25,235 nucleotides of DNA, from positions 1 to 25,235 of the forward strand of contig JAENVX010000295.1 in assembly GCA_016650355.1 (NCBI GenBank). Direction: 5' to 3'. Every line of letters starts with the position of its first letter. Position 1 is the stretch's first letter. Origin of the DNA: Bacteroidia bacterium (GTDB lineage: Bacteria; Bacteroidota; Bacteroidia; Cytophagales; Cyclobacteriaceae). Below the pieces are notes generated by a model. The model was not told the DNA's origin. It did no database searches and was given only the letters and a program-made list of their open reading frames with translations. The position numbers and the translations under genes are program-made. Shown piece by piece: positions 17,424 through 25,235 of the stretch.

Positions 17424-18539
17424 CTACTTTAATTGGGAAGGATCTAGTACAACATGTTTGATCGACTTTCTTAAATAAGTGTAGGAAACGTGGACTAATC
17501 CATCACCAGCCTGAATGATCGCGGGGTATGAATATTCGCCTTTATCTCTTTCCAGCGTTAGAATTGGTTTCCATTGGATGCCATCTGCAGATACTGCTAT
17601 GTTTAACATATTTCTGCCGCTTGGAAATTCGCCTTTCAACTTTGTATGGTTATAAATTAAAAGTTGTCTTCCGTCCTGAAGTGTTACAGCATCTGTTCCT
17701 GCATTAGGGTTAGGCAATGCGGTGGCTTTTAATTGGCTCCATGTCATCCCATTATCTAATGACCAACTCTGGCCAACATTACCTTGTTGTGTTCTACATA
17801 AAATTTGCAATTTACCTTTGCCATAAGTTAGTATACTAGGTTGTATTGCATTGAATTCAATTCCATCATTGATTGGGCCAATCACTTCCCAGGTCTTTCC
17901 TAAATCTTTGGTTAATTCGAAATGAACCCGCCATTTGTCTTTATCATTTACTTCTACTTCTGAGCTAGACGGACACAAGATGCTACCATCTTCCAATTCG
18001 ATTGGCTTGTTCTTTACAGGTCCCATCAAATCACCAATGGCAGCATGTTTACCTATTCGCCTTGAATCAGACCATGTTCTTCCTTCATCATCAGATGTCA
18101 TCAACATTCCCCACCACTCGCTAGGACTTGGGCCAACTTTATAAAATAGCATTAACGGACCTTTGGTTGGTTTAAATAAAACTGGGTTCCAGCAAGGATA
18201 GCGAATTGAATCATTTTCAAAGCCATTGGCAACTTGAACAGGATGAGACCATTTACCTTGCTTATTCACTGATACCCAGATGCCAACATCTGCATTGCGT
18301 TCATGTGATCCTCCAAACCATGCAGCCATGAGTCCATAAGAAAGGTCCACCATTGTAGATGCATGACATTGGGCGGTGGGTTTATTTGTTAAAGAATAGA
18401 TTAATGCACTGCTTACAAAACCTGGATCTCCCTCTTTCACCAAAGCTGGAATTTTTTGTGACGATGGCTGGCAATTTACTATCGATACAGGAAAAATAAG
18501 TGCAAGTAGAAAATAATAACGAAATTTTCGGAGTTTCAT
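17424..18539 (-). CDS. Secreted BNR/Asp-box sialidase-superfamily protein
   Basis: The 371-residue protein has a signal peptide; a cysteine at 23 (IVNC) might be lipidated, but the residue before it (N) is unusual for a lipobox. Three Asp boxes with pattern SxDxGxTW are seen at residues 149-156, 210-217 and 260-267, with a degenerate fourth near 317-323 (SADGIQW). The layout matches the BNR_2 six-bladed propeller. The block CHASTMVDL..MAAWFGGSHE near residues 58-80 is typical of the Bacteroidota 'exo-alpha-sialidase' annotations. The usual sialidase RIP motif is not present, while R249 (LCRT), R309 (SGRN) and Y338 (EYSYP) may be active-site residues. I would call it sialidase-like and not assign a sialidase activity. 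Confidence 0.8.
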   Translation of the reverse strand: MKLRKFRYYFLLALIFPVSIVNCQPSSQKIPALVKEGDPGFVSSALIYSLTNKPTAQCHASTMVDLSYGLMAAWFGGSHERNADVGIWVSVNKQGKWSHPVQVANGFENDSIRYPCWNPVLFKPTKGPLMLFYKVGPSPSEWWGMLMTSDDEGRTWSDSRRIGKHAAIGDLMGPVKNKPIELEDGSILCPSSSEVEVNDKDKWRVHFELTKDLGKTWEVIGPINDGIEFNAIQPSILTYGKGKLQILCRTQQGNVGQSWSLDNGMTWSQLKATALPNPNAGTDAVTLQDGRQLLIYNHTKLKGEFPSGRNMLNIAVSADGIQWKPILTLERDKGEYSYPAIIQAGDGLVHVSYTYLRKSIKHVVLDPSQLK

Positions 18540-18863
18540 AAAATGATATCAAAGGTAATACTTCAAGGGATCTAGGCTCTGGTCTTAAAAAGTGAACTGT
18601 ATACAAAGCCAACACTAAATATAGTTGATGTTCCGAATACAATGGTTAGGTTTTGGTGAAACTTATTTCAAAAGAAGTTTGCCTGATTAAAGAAATTGGA
18701 AAGAGAAATTGAAGGAATAACCGAAAGTCCGATAGCACCATAAGAGCCGGTGCAAGGATGTGCGTTTATAAGTTAAATAACTATTGAAATAGAATTAGCT
18801 GAATTGACTTGGCTGATTGGTCTCTAGGAAAAATTTGGCGATTCCGGAATGTTGCTCTGGAAT
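18540..18863. other. 324-base gap without a gene
   Basis: No convincing gene is present on either strand. TACCTTTG (minus strand, 18557-18550) fits a -7 box but is only 10 bases before the BNR start, which would leave almost no leader. A small hairpin (GCACC 18735-18739 with GGTGC 18749-18753) and a ten-base palindrome ATTCCGGAAT (18841-18850) are seen; neither has a known role. Confidence 0.4.
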
Positions 18864-20189
18864 CTAAACAAAGAATAACCATAAACTACTAACGACAATA
18901 AGGGCAATTGCGGATAATAAAAACTTAAGTGCAAATTGCCTGTTACCTTGAAGATATGAGTAAAAGGTTTTGCTTAGCAGATTCGTTGCGTTTATTACTA
19001 AGAAGGTGAGGAAAGCAAACTTAAATGTAATTGTATTACCGGCCATATCTGCCAAATTTACAATGATTGCATCTATGCCAACAAACGATCCGATAATGGA
19101 GCTGATGATAAAGCCGGATTGTCCAAATTCTATTAAACAGATTTTGGTAACTATTTTAATCACAATTAGCAGCCCTGCAAACTTAAGGGCTGGAAGAAGA
19201 GAAAAAATCTGAACAGGTTTATCTTCTTGAATATTTTCGTTTTCGATGGGAGCTTTTTGTTTAAGGAAAATAAGTGAAATGAGCCCTGCTGTTAAAATCA
19301 TCAACATAATGCTTGGTGCGATGGATACCATCCATTTCGGATTTAATGGCCCTACTAACAAAAATATTTGTAGGAAACTAGCCAGGTTAGCCAGCACAGC
19401 TGCGCCTACCAGATGATTAACATATTTAGAGTTCTTGCTTCTTTGTGCCAATGACTGGGTAGCAGAAGTTGATGAAATAAACCCCGCCATGAAGCTCGTT
19501 AATGCAAAGCCGTTTTTACTACCCACAATCCTGCCGAGGATGTATCCAAAAACGTCTATACCGGTTATCAATACGACTACGATCCAAATTTTTTGTGGAT
19601 TGATTAAATCGAGGTTATCATATTTTCCTAAGTCTATATTTAGTCCTTGAAGAAGATCGGCTAATATTGGGATATCTTTTAGTTTATAGGCATAGTCTGG
19701 CAAAACCGGCAGTGCCACCATCGTTATGATGGCATAACTTATAAACGATTGTACTTCTTGCTTTGAAACACCCGCCACAAGCTGAGTGGTTTTGGATTTT
19801 ACTGACAGTATGAATACCAGTATTACCAAAATACCTACGGTAATCTGCAGGGGTATGATTTCTAACATGACTAACACGCCTATAAAAAAGGTAGCTAAAG
19901 CCGATAATTCACTGGTAATGCCAAATTTATGAGAGGTTAAGGCCTTGGTCACATAGTTCGAAATTAATAGAAGTATGAAGCCAACAACAAAAAGCAAGGC
20001 AAGAGAAGAATAGTCGTGCGTGAAGAATATACCGCTCAGAGCTCCAGCCAAAGAAATAAGAGCAAATGTCCGTATGCCGCCAACGCTCCCTGTTTGAGAT
20101 TCTCCCTGTTTGCTACTCTCTCGCTCTAGGCCGATTGTGGCCCCAAAAACAAGTGCTAGTATTATGTTTGTGAATAAGCTAGATATCAT
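18864..20189 (-). CDS. MgtC/SapB-DUF4010 family membrane protein
   Basis: The 441-residue protein starts with the MgtC/SapB signature (ALVFGATIGLERE, then GGIRTFALISLAGALSG) in about four membrane helices up to residue 135. The rest is a DUF4010 domain with about eight further helices, including GFALTSFMAGFISSTSATQSLA near the middle. This two-part form is a standard, long member of the family; the short MgtC proteins only have the first part. Function is not established for this subgroup: the short members have been tied to magnesium or phosphate stress and virulence. I see no neighbours that would explain its role here. Confidence 0.88.
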   Translation of the reverse strand: MISSLFTNIILALVFGATIGLERESSKQGESQTGSVGGIRTFALISLAGALSGIFFTHDYSSLALLFVVGFILLLISNYVTKALTSHKFGITSELSALATFFIGVLVMLEIIPLQITVGILVILVFILSVKSKTTQLVAGVSKQEVQSFISYAIITMVALPVLPDYAYKLKDIPILADLLQGLNIDLGKYDNLDLINPQKIWIVVVLITGIDVFGYILGRIVGSKNGFALTSFMAGFISSTSATQSLAQRSKNSKYVNHLVGAAVLANLASFLQIFLLVGPLNPKWMVSIAPSIMLMILTAGLISLIFLKQKAPIENENIQEDKPVQIFSLLPALKFAGLLIVIKIVTKICLIEFGQSGFIISSIIGSFVGIDAIIVNLADMAGNTITFKFAFLTFLVINATNLLSKTFYSYLQGNRQFALKFLLSAIALIVVSSLWLFFV

Positions 20190-20307
20190 AAACTATATAG
20201 CGTCTAATAGAGTAATGAAATGGGAATTCGGTCAAAATATTCCGTTATAACTTTATTGACTCCGTAACCCCCAAAAGTTAAAAATATAATAGAAGTCAAG
20301 AATAAAA

Positions 20308-20343
20308 TATGATATTCATCATACGATTGACTAGTGTCAGTCA
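20308..20343. promoter_or_regulatory. Two adjacent inverted repeats upstream of the lactate pair
   Basis: TATGAT-ATTC-ATCATA (20308-20323) and TGACT-AGTGTC-AGTCA (20328-20343) are perfect inverted repeats five bases apart. They lie 70-107 bases before the start of the dehydrogenase gene. They could bind a regulator such as a GntR- or Crp-type protein, though no matching regulator gene is in the window. Closer to the start, TACTTTTC (about 20386) resembles a -7 box with one mismatch. Confidence 0.35.
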
Positions 20344-20414
20344 CATATTCCAGATGGATTGTATGGCGTAACATCAGTTAATTAATTACTTTTCCTATAT
20401 CGAAACTTCCAGCC

Positions 20415-23303
20415 ATGCCTAAACTTGAACTAACAGCCACACTCACTTTTGCAGAAAAATTAAGGGAAAAATTAGAAGGGGAACTGCTCACCGATAATTA
20501 TTCTCTGGGCATGTACGCAACAGATGCCAGTTTTTATCAGATCAGACCGATAGCAGTTGTTTTACCAAAAAATGAATTAGACGTAAAGAAGGCCATTGAG
20601 ATTGCGCGTGCCCATAAAATAAAAATCCTTCCCAGGGGAGGGGGAACGAGTTTGGCAGGTCAAACAGTAGGAGAGGCGATAGTCATCGATTTTTCAAAGT
20701 ACATGAACAAAATTCTGGAGTTCAACGAGAAGGAAAGATGGGTAAGGGTTCAGCCCGGACTTGTTCGCGATGAGTTAAATGAAGTAATGGCAAAATATAA
20801 TCTGCACTTCGCACCGGATCCGGCAACTTCCAGCAGAGCAAATGTAGGCGGAATGATTGGCAATAATTCTTCGGGAACAAAAAGCATTCTATATGGTAAG
20901 ACAGTGGATCATGTTCTTGAGGCCAACGTTTTATTAGCCGATGGGACGGAAATGTTATTGAAGGAATTATCGAAGGAAGCGTTTGAAAAGAAAACACAAC
21001 AAAAAAATCGGGAAGGAGAAATCTACAAACATGTTTTAGAGACCATCAATCAAAACAAGCAAGAAATTAAACAACGGTTTCCTAAAGTAATGAGGAGGGT
21101 AGGAGGGTATAACTTGGATGAGTTTGTGTACACCGACAACTGGAATTTAGCCAAGCTTATTACGGGAAGTGAAGGTACGTTGGCTATTACGCTTGACGTT
21201 AAAATTAATCTTGAACCCCTTCCTAATTTTAAATCGGTCGCAGTGGTACATTTTGCTGACCTGTTGGAGGCAATCCGTGCGGTGCAGCCCATGTTGCCTT
21301 TCAAACCCTCAGCTATTGAAATAATTGACAGGACAGTCTTGCACTTAAGTGCTGAAAACTTGACAACAAAACCTCTTTGTCATTTTATCGAGGGCGACCC
21401 TGCAGCTATTTTGATTGTTGAATTTTACGGAGATACTTACGAGTCGGTGATTGAAAGACCAACTGAGATGATTAAAGTTTTAAAAGAGCAAAGCCTCGGT
21501 TATACGTATCCCATTTTTCCTTCAGGCAAAACATACAATGATGTATGGAACCTTCGAAAGAAAGGATTGGGGTTAATGATGGGAATTAAAGGTGAAAAGA
21601 AGGCATTGAGCTTTATTGAGGATGCCGCCATTCCGATTGAAGTTCTGCCGGAATATATTGACCAGGTATTAAAAATTTGCGCAAAGCATAATACAGAAGT
21701 TTCCATGTATGCGCATGCCAGTGTTGGAGTGATTCATGTACAACCTTTACTGGACTTACGTGATGAGAAGGATATTATAAATCTTAAAAACATTACAGAC
21801 GAAACGTTCGATCTGGTTGTGCGGTATGGTGGTTCGTGGAGTGGAGAACATGGTGATGGTTTAGTTAGGAGTGCTTACAATGAACGATTTTTCGGATCAA
21901 CGCTTTACCAGGCTTTTAAAGACATCAAAAAATTGTTTGATCCTGACAATTTAATGAACCCCGGCAAGATTGTCGATTCTCAAACCATTGAGCATAACCT
22001 GCGCTACGGAACAACCTACACGGATCAGGAGATTAAAACGGAATTTCATTATCGTTCTGAAAATAGTTTTAGAGAATCAGTGCACATGTGCACGGGTGTA
22101 GGTGAATGCCGAAAAGTACTTGGCGGAACTATGTGCCCAAGTTTTAAAGCCACGCGTGATGAAGAACATTCTACCCGGGGTCGCGCAAATGCTTTACGAC
22201 TGGCCATGTCAGGTCAACTTGGTAAAGAAGGAATTTCAAGCAAACGGCTACACCAGGTGATGGATTTATGCCTTTCTTGTAAAGCTTGTAAGTCTGAATG
22301 CCCCAGTAATGTGGACATGGCGAAAATGAAAAGCGATGTGGCGCAACTCTATTACGATGAACACGGTATTAGTTTTCGCGATCGATTGATAAGAGATTCA
22401 TCCAAGGCTGCGGCACGGTTATCAGGAGTTTTGGCACCGTTGATAAATTTTATACAACACTCGAAAGTGTTTAGATATGGTTTGCAAAAACTGGCAGGTT
22501 TTGATCAACGAAGAGTGTTGCCTGAATATGCTAAAGAACCATTTTATAAATGGTTCGAAAAAGAAGATAACAACACATTTAAAAATCCAGAAAAGAGGGT
22601 AGTCTTGTTTGCAGACACTTATTTAAATTTTCATGAACCTAACATTGGTGTATCTGCAGTGCAACTGCTTAATTCTTGCGGCTATGAAGTTATCCTGGCG
22701 AATGTAGGATGCTGTCAGCGACCTAAGATTTCGCATGGCTTTTTGAGGGAAGCGAAAAGTGAGGGTAGTAAAACGATAGAAGGCTTAAAGAAATATTTGG
22801 ATCAGGGGCTAACCATTGTAGTGTGTGAGCCAAGTTGCGCCTCTGCCCTTAATGATGATCTTCCAGATTTGATTGCAAATGAATCAGTTGCCGCTCAACT
22901 AAAGGAAAAAGTCATGATGATTGATGTGTTTCTTGAAAAGGAAATAGAAAACGGAAAGCTAAACAAGGAGTTTGAATCAATTGCTGGAAATATTCTCCTC
23001 CATGGGCATTGTCATCAGAAAGCGCTGTATGGTACAACAGGAATGAAAGCTGTATTAAGCAAAACTAACCATACTGTTTCAGAGATTCCATCTGGATGTT
23101 GTGGTATGGCAGGTTCGTTTGGATATGAACAAGAACATTATGATATCTCAAAAAAAATTGGTGACAGTATCCTCTTTCCTGCAGCGAAATCAATGAAAGC
23201 AGGTACAACACTGGTCGCCAATGGATTTAGTTGCCGACATCAGATAGAGCATTTTACAGGAGTTAAACCTAAACATTGGGTAGAGGCGATCAGGGCCAAA
23301 TAA
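20415..23303 (+). CDS. dld: FAD- and Fe-S-containing D-lactate dehydrogenase (Dld-II type)
   Basis: The 962-residue protein joins an FAD-linked oxidase to iron-sulfur and CCG parts. Residues about 40-260 are the FAD-binding fold (PRGGGTSLAGQ at 73-83, and RANVGGMIGNNSSGTKS), and about 290-530 the FAD-oxidase C-terminal domain, ending with SGEHGDG and the usual FDPDNLMNPGKI. Two [4Fe-4S] sites follow: C559, C565 and C574-P, and C619, C622, C625 and C629-P. Two CCG motifs (C766-C767 and C895-C896-G897) form the cysteine-rich heterodisulfide-reductase-like tail. This design matches the Shewanella Dld-II D-lactate dehydrogenase, which sits next to a lactate permease as here. The nearest alternative is a D-2-hydroxyglutarate dehydrogenase (YdiJ type). 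It should pass electrons to the quinone pool at the inner membrane. The gap to the permease is 33 bases. Confidence 0.88.
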   Translation: MPKLELTATLTFAEKLREKLEGELLTDNYSLGMYATDASFYQIRPIAVVLPKNELDVKKAIEIARAHKIKILPRGGGTSLAGQTVGEAIVIDFSKYMNKILEFNEKERWVRVQPGLVRDELNEVMAKYNLHFAPDPATSSRANVGGMIGNNSSGTKSILYGKTVDHVLEANVLLADGTEMLLKELSKEAFEKKTQQKNREGEIYKHVLETINQNKQEIKQRFPKVMRRVGGYNLDEFVYTDNWNLAKLITGSEGTLAITLDVKINLEPLPNFKSVAVVHFADLLEAIRAVQPMLPFKPSAIEIIDRTVLHLSAENLTTKPLCHFIEGDPAAILIVEFYGDTYESVIERPTEMIKVLKEQSLGYTYPIFPSGKTYNDVWNLRKKGLGLMMGIKGEKKALSFIEDAAIPIEVLPEYIDQVLKICAKHNTEVSMYAHASVGVIHVQPLLDLRDEKDIINLKNITDETFDLVVRYGGSWSGEHGDGLVRSAYNERFFGSTLYQAFKDIKKLFDPDNLMNPGKIVDSQTIEHNLRYGTTYTDQEIKTEFHYRSENSFRESVHMCTGVGECRKVLGGTMCPSFKATRDEEHSTRGRANALRLAMSGQLGKEGISSKRLHQVMDLCLSCKACKSECPSNVDMAKMKSDVAQLYYDEHGISFRDRLIRDSSKAAARLSGVLAPLINFIQHSKVFRYGLQKLAGFDQRRVLPEYAKEPFYKWFEKEDNNTFKNPEKRVVLFADTYLNFHEPNIGVSAVQLLNSCGYEVILANVGCCQRPKISHGFLREAKSEGSKTIEGLKKYLDQGLTIVVCEPSCASALNDDLPDLIANESVAAQLKEKVMMIDVFLEKEIENGKLNKEFESIAGNILLHGHCHQKALYGTTGMKAVLSKTNHTVSEIPSGCCGMAGSFGYEQEHYDISKKIGDSILFPAAKSMKAGTTLVANGFSCRHQIEHFTGVKPKHWVEAIRAK

Positions 23304-23336
23304 GTAATATTCTTACCATCCAGAAAAAATTTTAAT

Positions 23337-25088
23337 ATGAATTGGATCCAACTAACCGACCCACTTAACAACATAGCTTTATCAGCGGCAGTTGCTGCCA
23401 TCCCGGTGATCTTTATTTTCTGGTTGCTGATAAAAAAGGTAAAAGGCTACATCGCAAGCTTGCTCACCATGTTACTTGCAATCATATTAGCTGTTGTCGT
23501 ATATGGCATGCCAGCGAAACTTGCAGTGTTGTCAACTTTCCATGGTGCATTATATGGGTTGCTTCCCATCTGTTGGATTATCATTGGCGCTGTTTTTCTT
23601 TTCAATATCACGGTAAAAAGCGGTCAGTTCGAAATCATAAAAAATTTCATGGCCTCTGTTACGCCTGATCGGAGATTACAGGCATTATTGATTGCATTTT
23701 CTTTTGGGGCTTTTCTGGAAGGAGCTGCCGGCTTTGGTGCACCTGTAGCTATCTCTGCGGCCATGCTTGTTGGGCTTGGATTTAATCCGTTGTACGCTGC
23801 GGGGATATGCCTGATTGCTAATACGGCACCTGTTGCTTTTGGCTCAGTAGGCACTCCGATCATCATGGCTTCGAGAATATCGGACATTCCAGAAATGGCA
23901 ATCTCTCAAATGGTGGGAAGAACCTTACCAATATTATCGGTCATTGTTCCTTTTTATCTTGTGGTATTAATGTCAGGATTTAAAAAGTCAAAGGAAGTCT
24001 TGCCGGCAATTTTAGTATCAGGAGTCTCCTTCGCATTTTTTCAGTGGTTTACGGCAAACTATATGGGCCCGATGCTACCCGATGTGATGGCGGGCATTGC
24101 ATCCATCATTTGCCTTATGGTGCTATTAAAGTATTGGAAGCCAAAATCTATCTGGCGGTTTAGCGAAGAACCACAACAAACAATTGATACAAAACTAAAC
24201 TACACATCAGGCCAAATCTTTAAAGCGTGGTCCCCATTTGTCGTCATGACCATTTTCATAATTGCCTGGGGACTCCAACCCGTTAAAGCCGCCTTGAACT
24301 CGATTGGATTTATTAAGTGGGATATTCCTGGATTAGCAGATGCGATATCCAAGGCTGATGGTAGCGTGCTCGTCATAAAGGCATTCGAATTTAATTATCT
24401 GTCAGCACCTGGCACCGCAGTATTGCTGGCAGCAATTATCTCATTGCCTCTTATTGGTATGACGTTCAAACAAGGAATGCAGGTTTATATTGAAACAATA
24501 AAGCAACTAGCATTTCCGATTATAACGATAGCTGCAGTAGTTGGATTTGCGTTCATCGCCAATAATTCAGGTATGTCAATCACAATGGCGGTTGCATTGG
24601 CCAGTACCGGTGTTCTATTTCCGCTTTTCTCTCCGGTACTGGGATGGCTGGGAGTATTTCTCACGGGTTCAGATACTTCTTCCAATGCATTGTTTTGCAA
24701 GCTTCAATCGACAACAGCAGAAAACCTTGGTATTGATCCGGTTGTAACTGTAAGTGCAAATGCATCGGGTGGTGTTACAGGCAAAATGATTTCCCCTCAA
24801 TCCATTGCCATTGGTGCTGCTGCCGTTGGACTTGTTGGGAAAGAGTCGGACCTTTTTAGGTTTACCGTAAAGCATAGCTTCATCATGCTGTTCGTAGTAA
24901 GTATACTTACTTGGATGCAGGCTTATGTGACAACCTGGATAATCCCAGTGTATGAAAAAACTGCATCGGCAGCGACAACTGAGGTGTATGATAATTCGAG
25001 AGGGTTTATTTATTTGCTGATACTTGCTATTGTGTTGATTTTAATTGGAGTGTTTGTTTTGTTTACAAATCGGAAAAAAGTACCATGA
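23337..25088 (+). CDS. lctP: L-lactate permease (LctP family)
   Basis: The 583-residue protein is an inner-membrane proton symporter with about 13-14 hydrophobic segments. LctP features seen include GAFLEGAAGFGAPVAI (residues about 122-137), NTAPVAFGSVGTPI and, near the C-terminus, FLTGSDTSSNALF and NASGGVTGKMISPQSIAIG. Members take up L- and D-lactate, and often glycolate. Directly following the dehydrogenase gene, it supplies its substrate. The length is normal for the family (about 550-590). The start at 23337 begins MNWIQLTDPLNNIALSAA, and no better start is present. Confidence 0.93.
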   Translation: MNWIQLTDPLNNIALSAAVAAIPVIFIFWLLIKKVKGYIASLLTMLLAIILAVVVYGMPAKLAVLSTFHGALYGLLPICWIIIGAVFLFNITVKSGQFEIIKNFMASVTPDRRLQALLIAFSFGAFLEGAAGFGAPVAISAAMLVGLGFNPLYAAGICLIANTAPVAFGSVGTPIIMASRISDIPEMAISQMVGRTLPILSVIVPFYLVVLMSGFKKSKEVLPAILVSGVSFAFFQWFTANYMGPMLPDVMAGIASIICLMVLLKYWKPKSIWRFSEEPQQTIDTKLNYTSGQIFKAWSPFVVMTIFIIAWGLQPVKAALNSIGFIKWDIPGLADAISKADGSVLVIKAFEFNYLSAPGTAVLLAAIISLPLIGMTFKQGMQVYIETIKQLAFPIITIAAVVGFAFIANNSGMSITMAVALASTGVLFPLFSPVLGWLGVFLTGSDTSSNALFCKLQSTTAENLGIDPVVTVSANASGGVTGKMISPQSIAIGAAAVGLVGKESDLFRFTVKHSFIMLFVVSILTWMQAYVTTWIIPVYEKTASAATTEVYDNSRGFIYLLILAIVLILIGVFVLFTNRKKVP

Positions 25089-25102
25089 AAGCTGTTGGGA
25101 TA

Positions 25103-25195
25103 TTCATTATGTTCTGTAGGAACATTTGGTAGGGTAGAGATTAAAAAAAAAGGTTAGTCGCGTTCCATGAGGAACGCCTGGTGGAACCGGATTCT
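25103..25195. repeat. Paired hairpin repeat, possible REP/MITE-like intergenic element
   Basis: Two inverted repeats lie behind the permease gene. The first is ATGTTC-TGTAG-GAACAT (25109-25125) and the second GCGTTCC-ATGA-GGAACGC (25160-25177). The 3' flanks resemble each other as well: GGAACATTTGGTAGGG against GGAACGCCTGGTGGAA, so the two look like diverged copies of one unit. Between them is an A-run near 25143-25151. The element may also contribute to transcript termination, but no T-run follows the stems on the plus strand. Whether it occurs elsewhere in the genome cannot be seen from this window. Confidence 0.5.
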
Positions 25196-25235
25196 TTGGA
25201 ATAAAAATAATGCAATTAAATTTATATCTCATGGC

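Noticed and set aside
5184..18539. Polysaccharide utilisation locus
   Set aside because: Several glycan enzymes are present, but there is no SusC/SusD pair, sensor or ECF regulator, and gene directions are mixed.
18382..18642. Minus-strand open frame overlapping the BNR gene start
   Set aside because: It overlaps the BNR signal peptide in another frame and shows no family features.
1..25235. CRISPR array, tRNA/rRNA genes or phage/transposon genes
   Set aside because: No regularly spaced repeats, tRNA-like cloverleafs, transposases, integrases or phage structural genes were recognised.

Overview
The window (about 40% G+C) most likely comes from a free-living or host-glycan-associated member of the Bacteroidota, of the Cytophagales/Chitinophagales type. 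The reasons are the AT-rich coding sequence, the rarity of strong Shine-Dalgarno sites, TAnnTTTG-like -7 promoter boxes, short Tat signals on periplasmic enzymes, and the family mix (DUF1080, Gfo/Idh/MocA, DUF5009/HGSNAT-like, GH18, BNR_2, MATE). I see no plasmid, phage, transposase, tRNA, rRNA or CRISPR signature. The species assignment is inference.

Layout. 1-1907 (minus) is the 5' part of a GT4 glycosyltransferase with an extra C-terminal domain, cut by the window edge. Divergent from it, 2115-5138 (+) encodes a three-part fusion: an APH-fold kinase, an M23 LytM-type metallopeptidase domain and a class III PLP enzyme of the phospho-lyase type. It is followed by a secreted, unclassified glycosidase-like protein (5184-7553), a MATE exporter (7633-9072), a Tat-exported dienelactone hydrolase (9219-10106), a topoisomerase IB (10116-11141) and a Tat-exported metallophosphoesterase (11198-12019). 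Converging on these is a minus-strand pair, DUF1080 and Gfo/Idh/MocA oxidoreductase (12041-14115), translationally close-coupled and typical of keto-glycoside metabolism. A divergent HGSNAT-like membrane acyltransferase (14299-15471, GTG start) and a secreted GH18 enzyme (15506-16474) follow. Next come three minus-strand genes: a membrane-anchored DUF547 protein with a disrupted start (16450-about 17323), a secreted BNR/Asp-box sialidase-like protein (17424-18539) and an MgtC/SapB-DUF4010 membrane protein (18864-20189). The window ends with a clear lactate (or glycolate) utilisation pair: an FAD/Fe-S D-lactate dehydrogenase of the Shewanella Dld-II type and an LctP permease (20415-25088). Behind it sits a short intergenic repeat with two related GTTC/GAAC hairpins.

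How the genes fit together. The central part (5.2-18.5 kb) is a loose collection of periplasmic or secreted carbohydrate enzymes rather than a PUL: no SusC/SusD pair is present. The lactate pair is self-contained and likely one transcript. The most unusual items are the kinase-M23-phospholyase fusion, the DUF547 gene whose membrane anchor is encoded one base out of frame with the only good ATG, the unclassified glycosidase-like protein, and the paired hairpin repeat at the right end. I do not see a convincing wholly new multi-gene system here.
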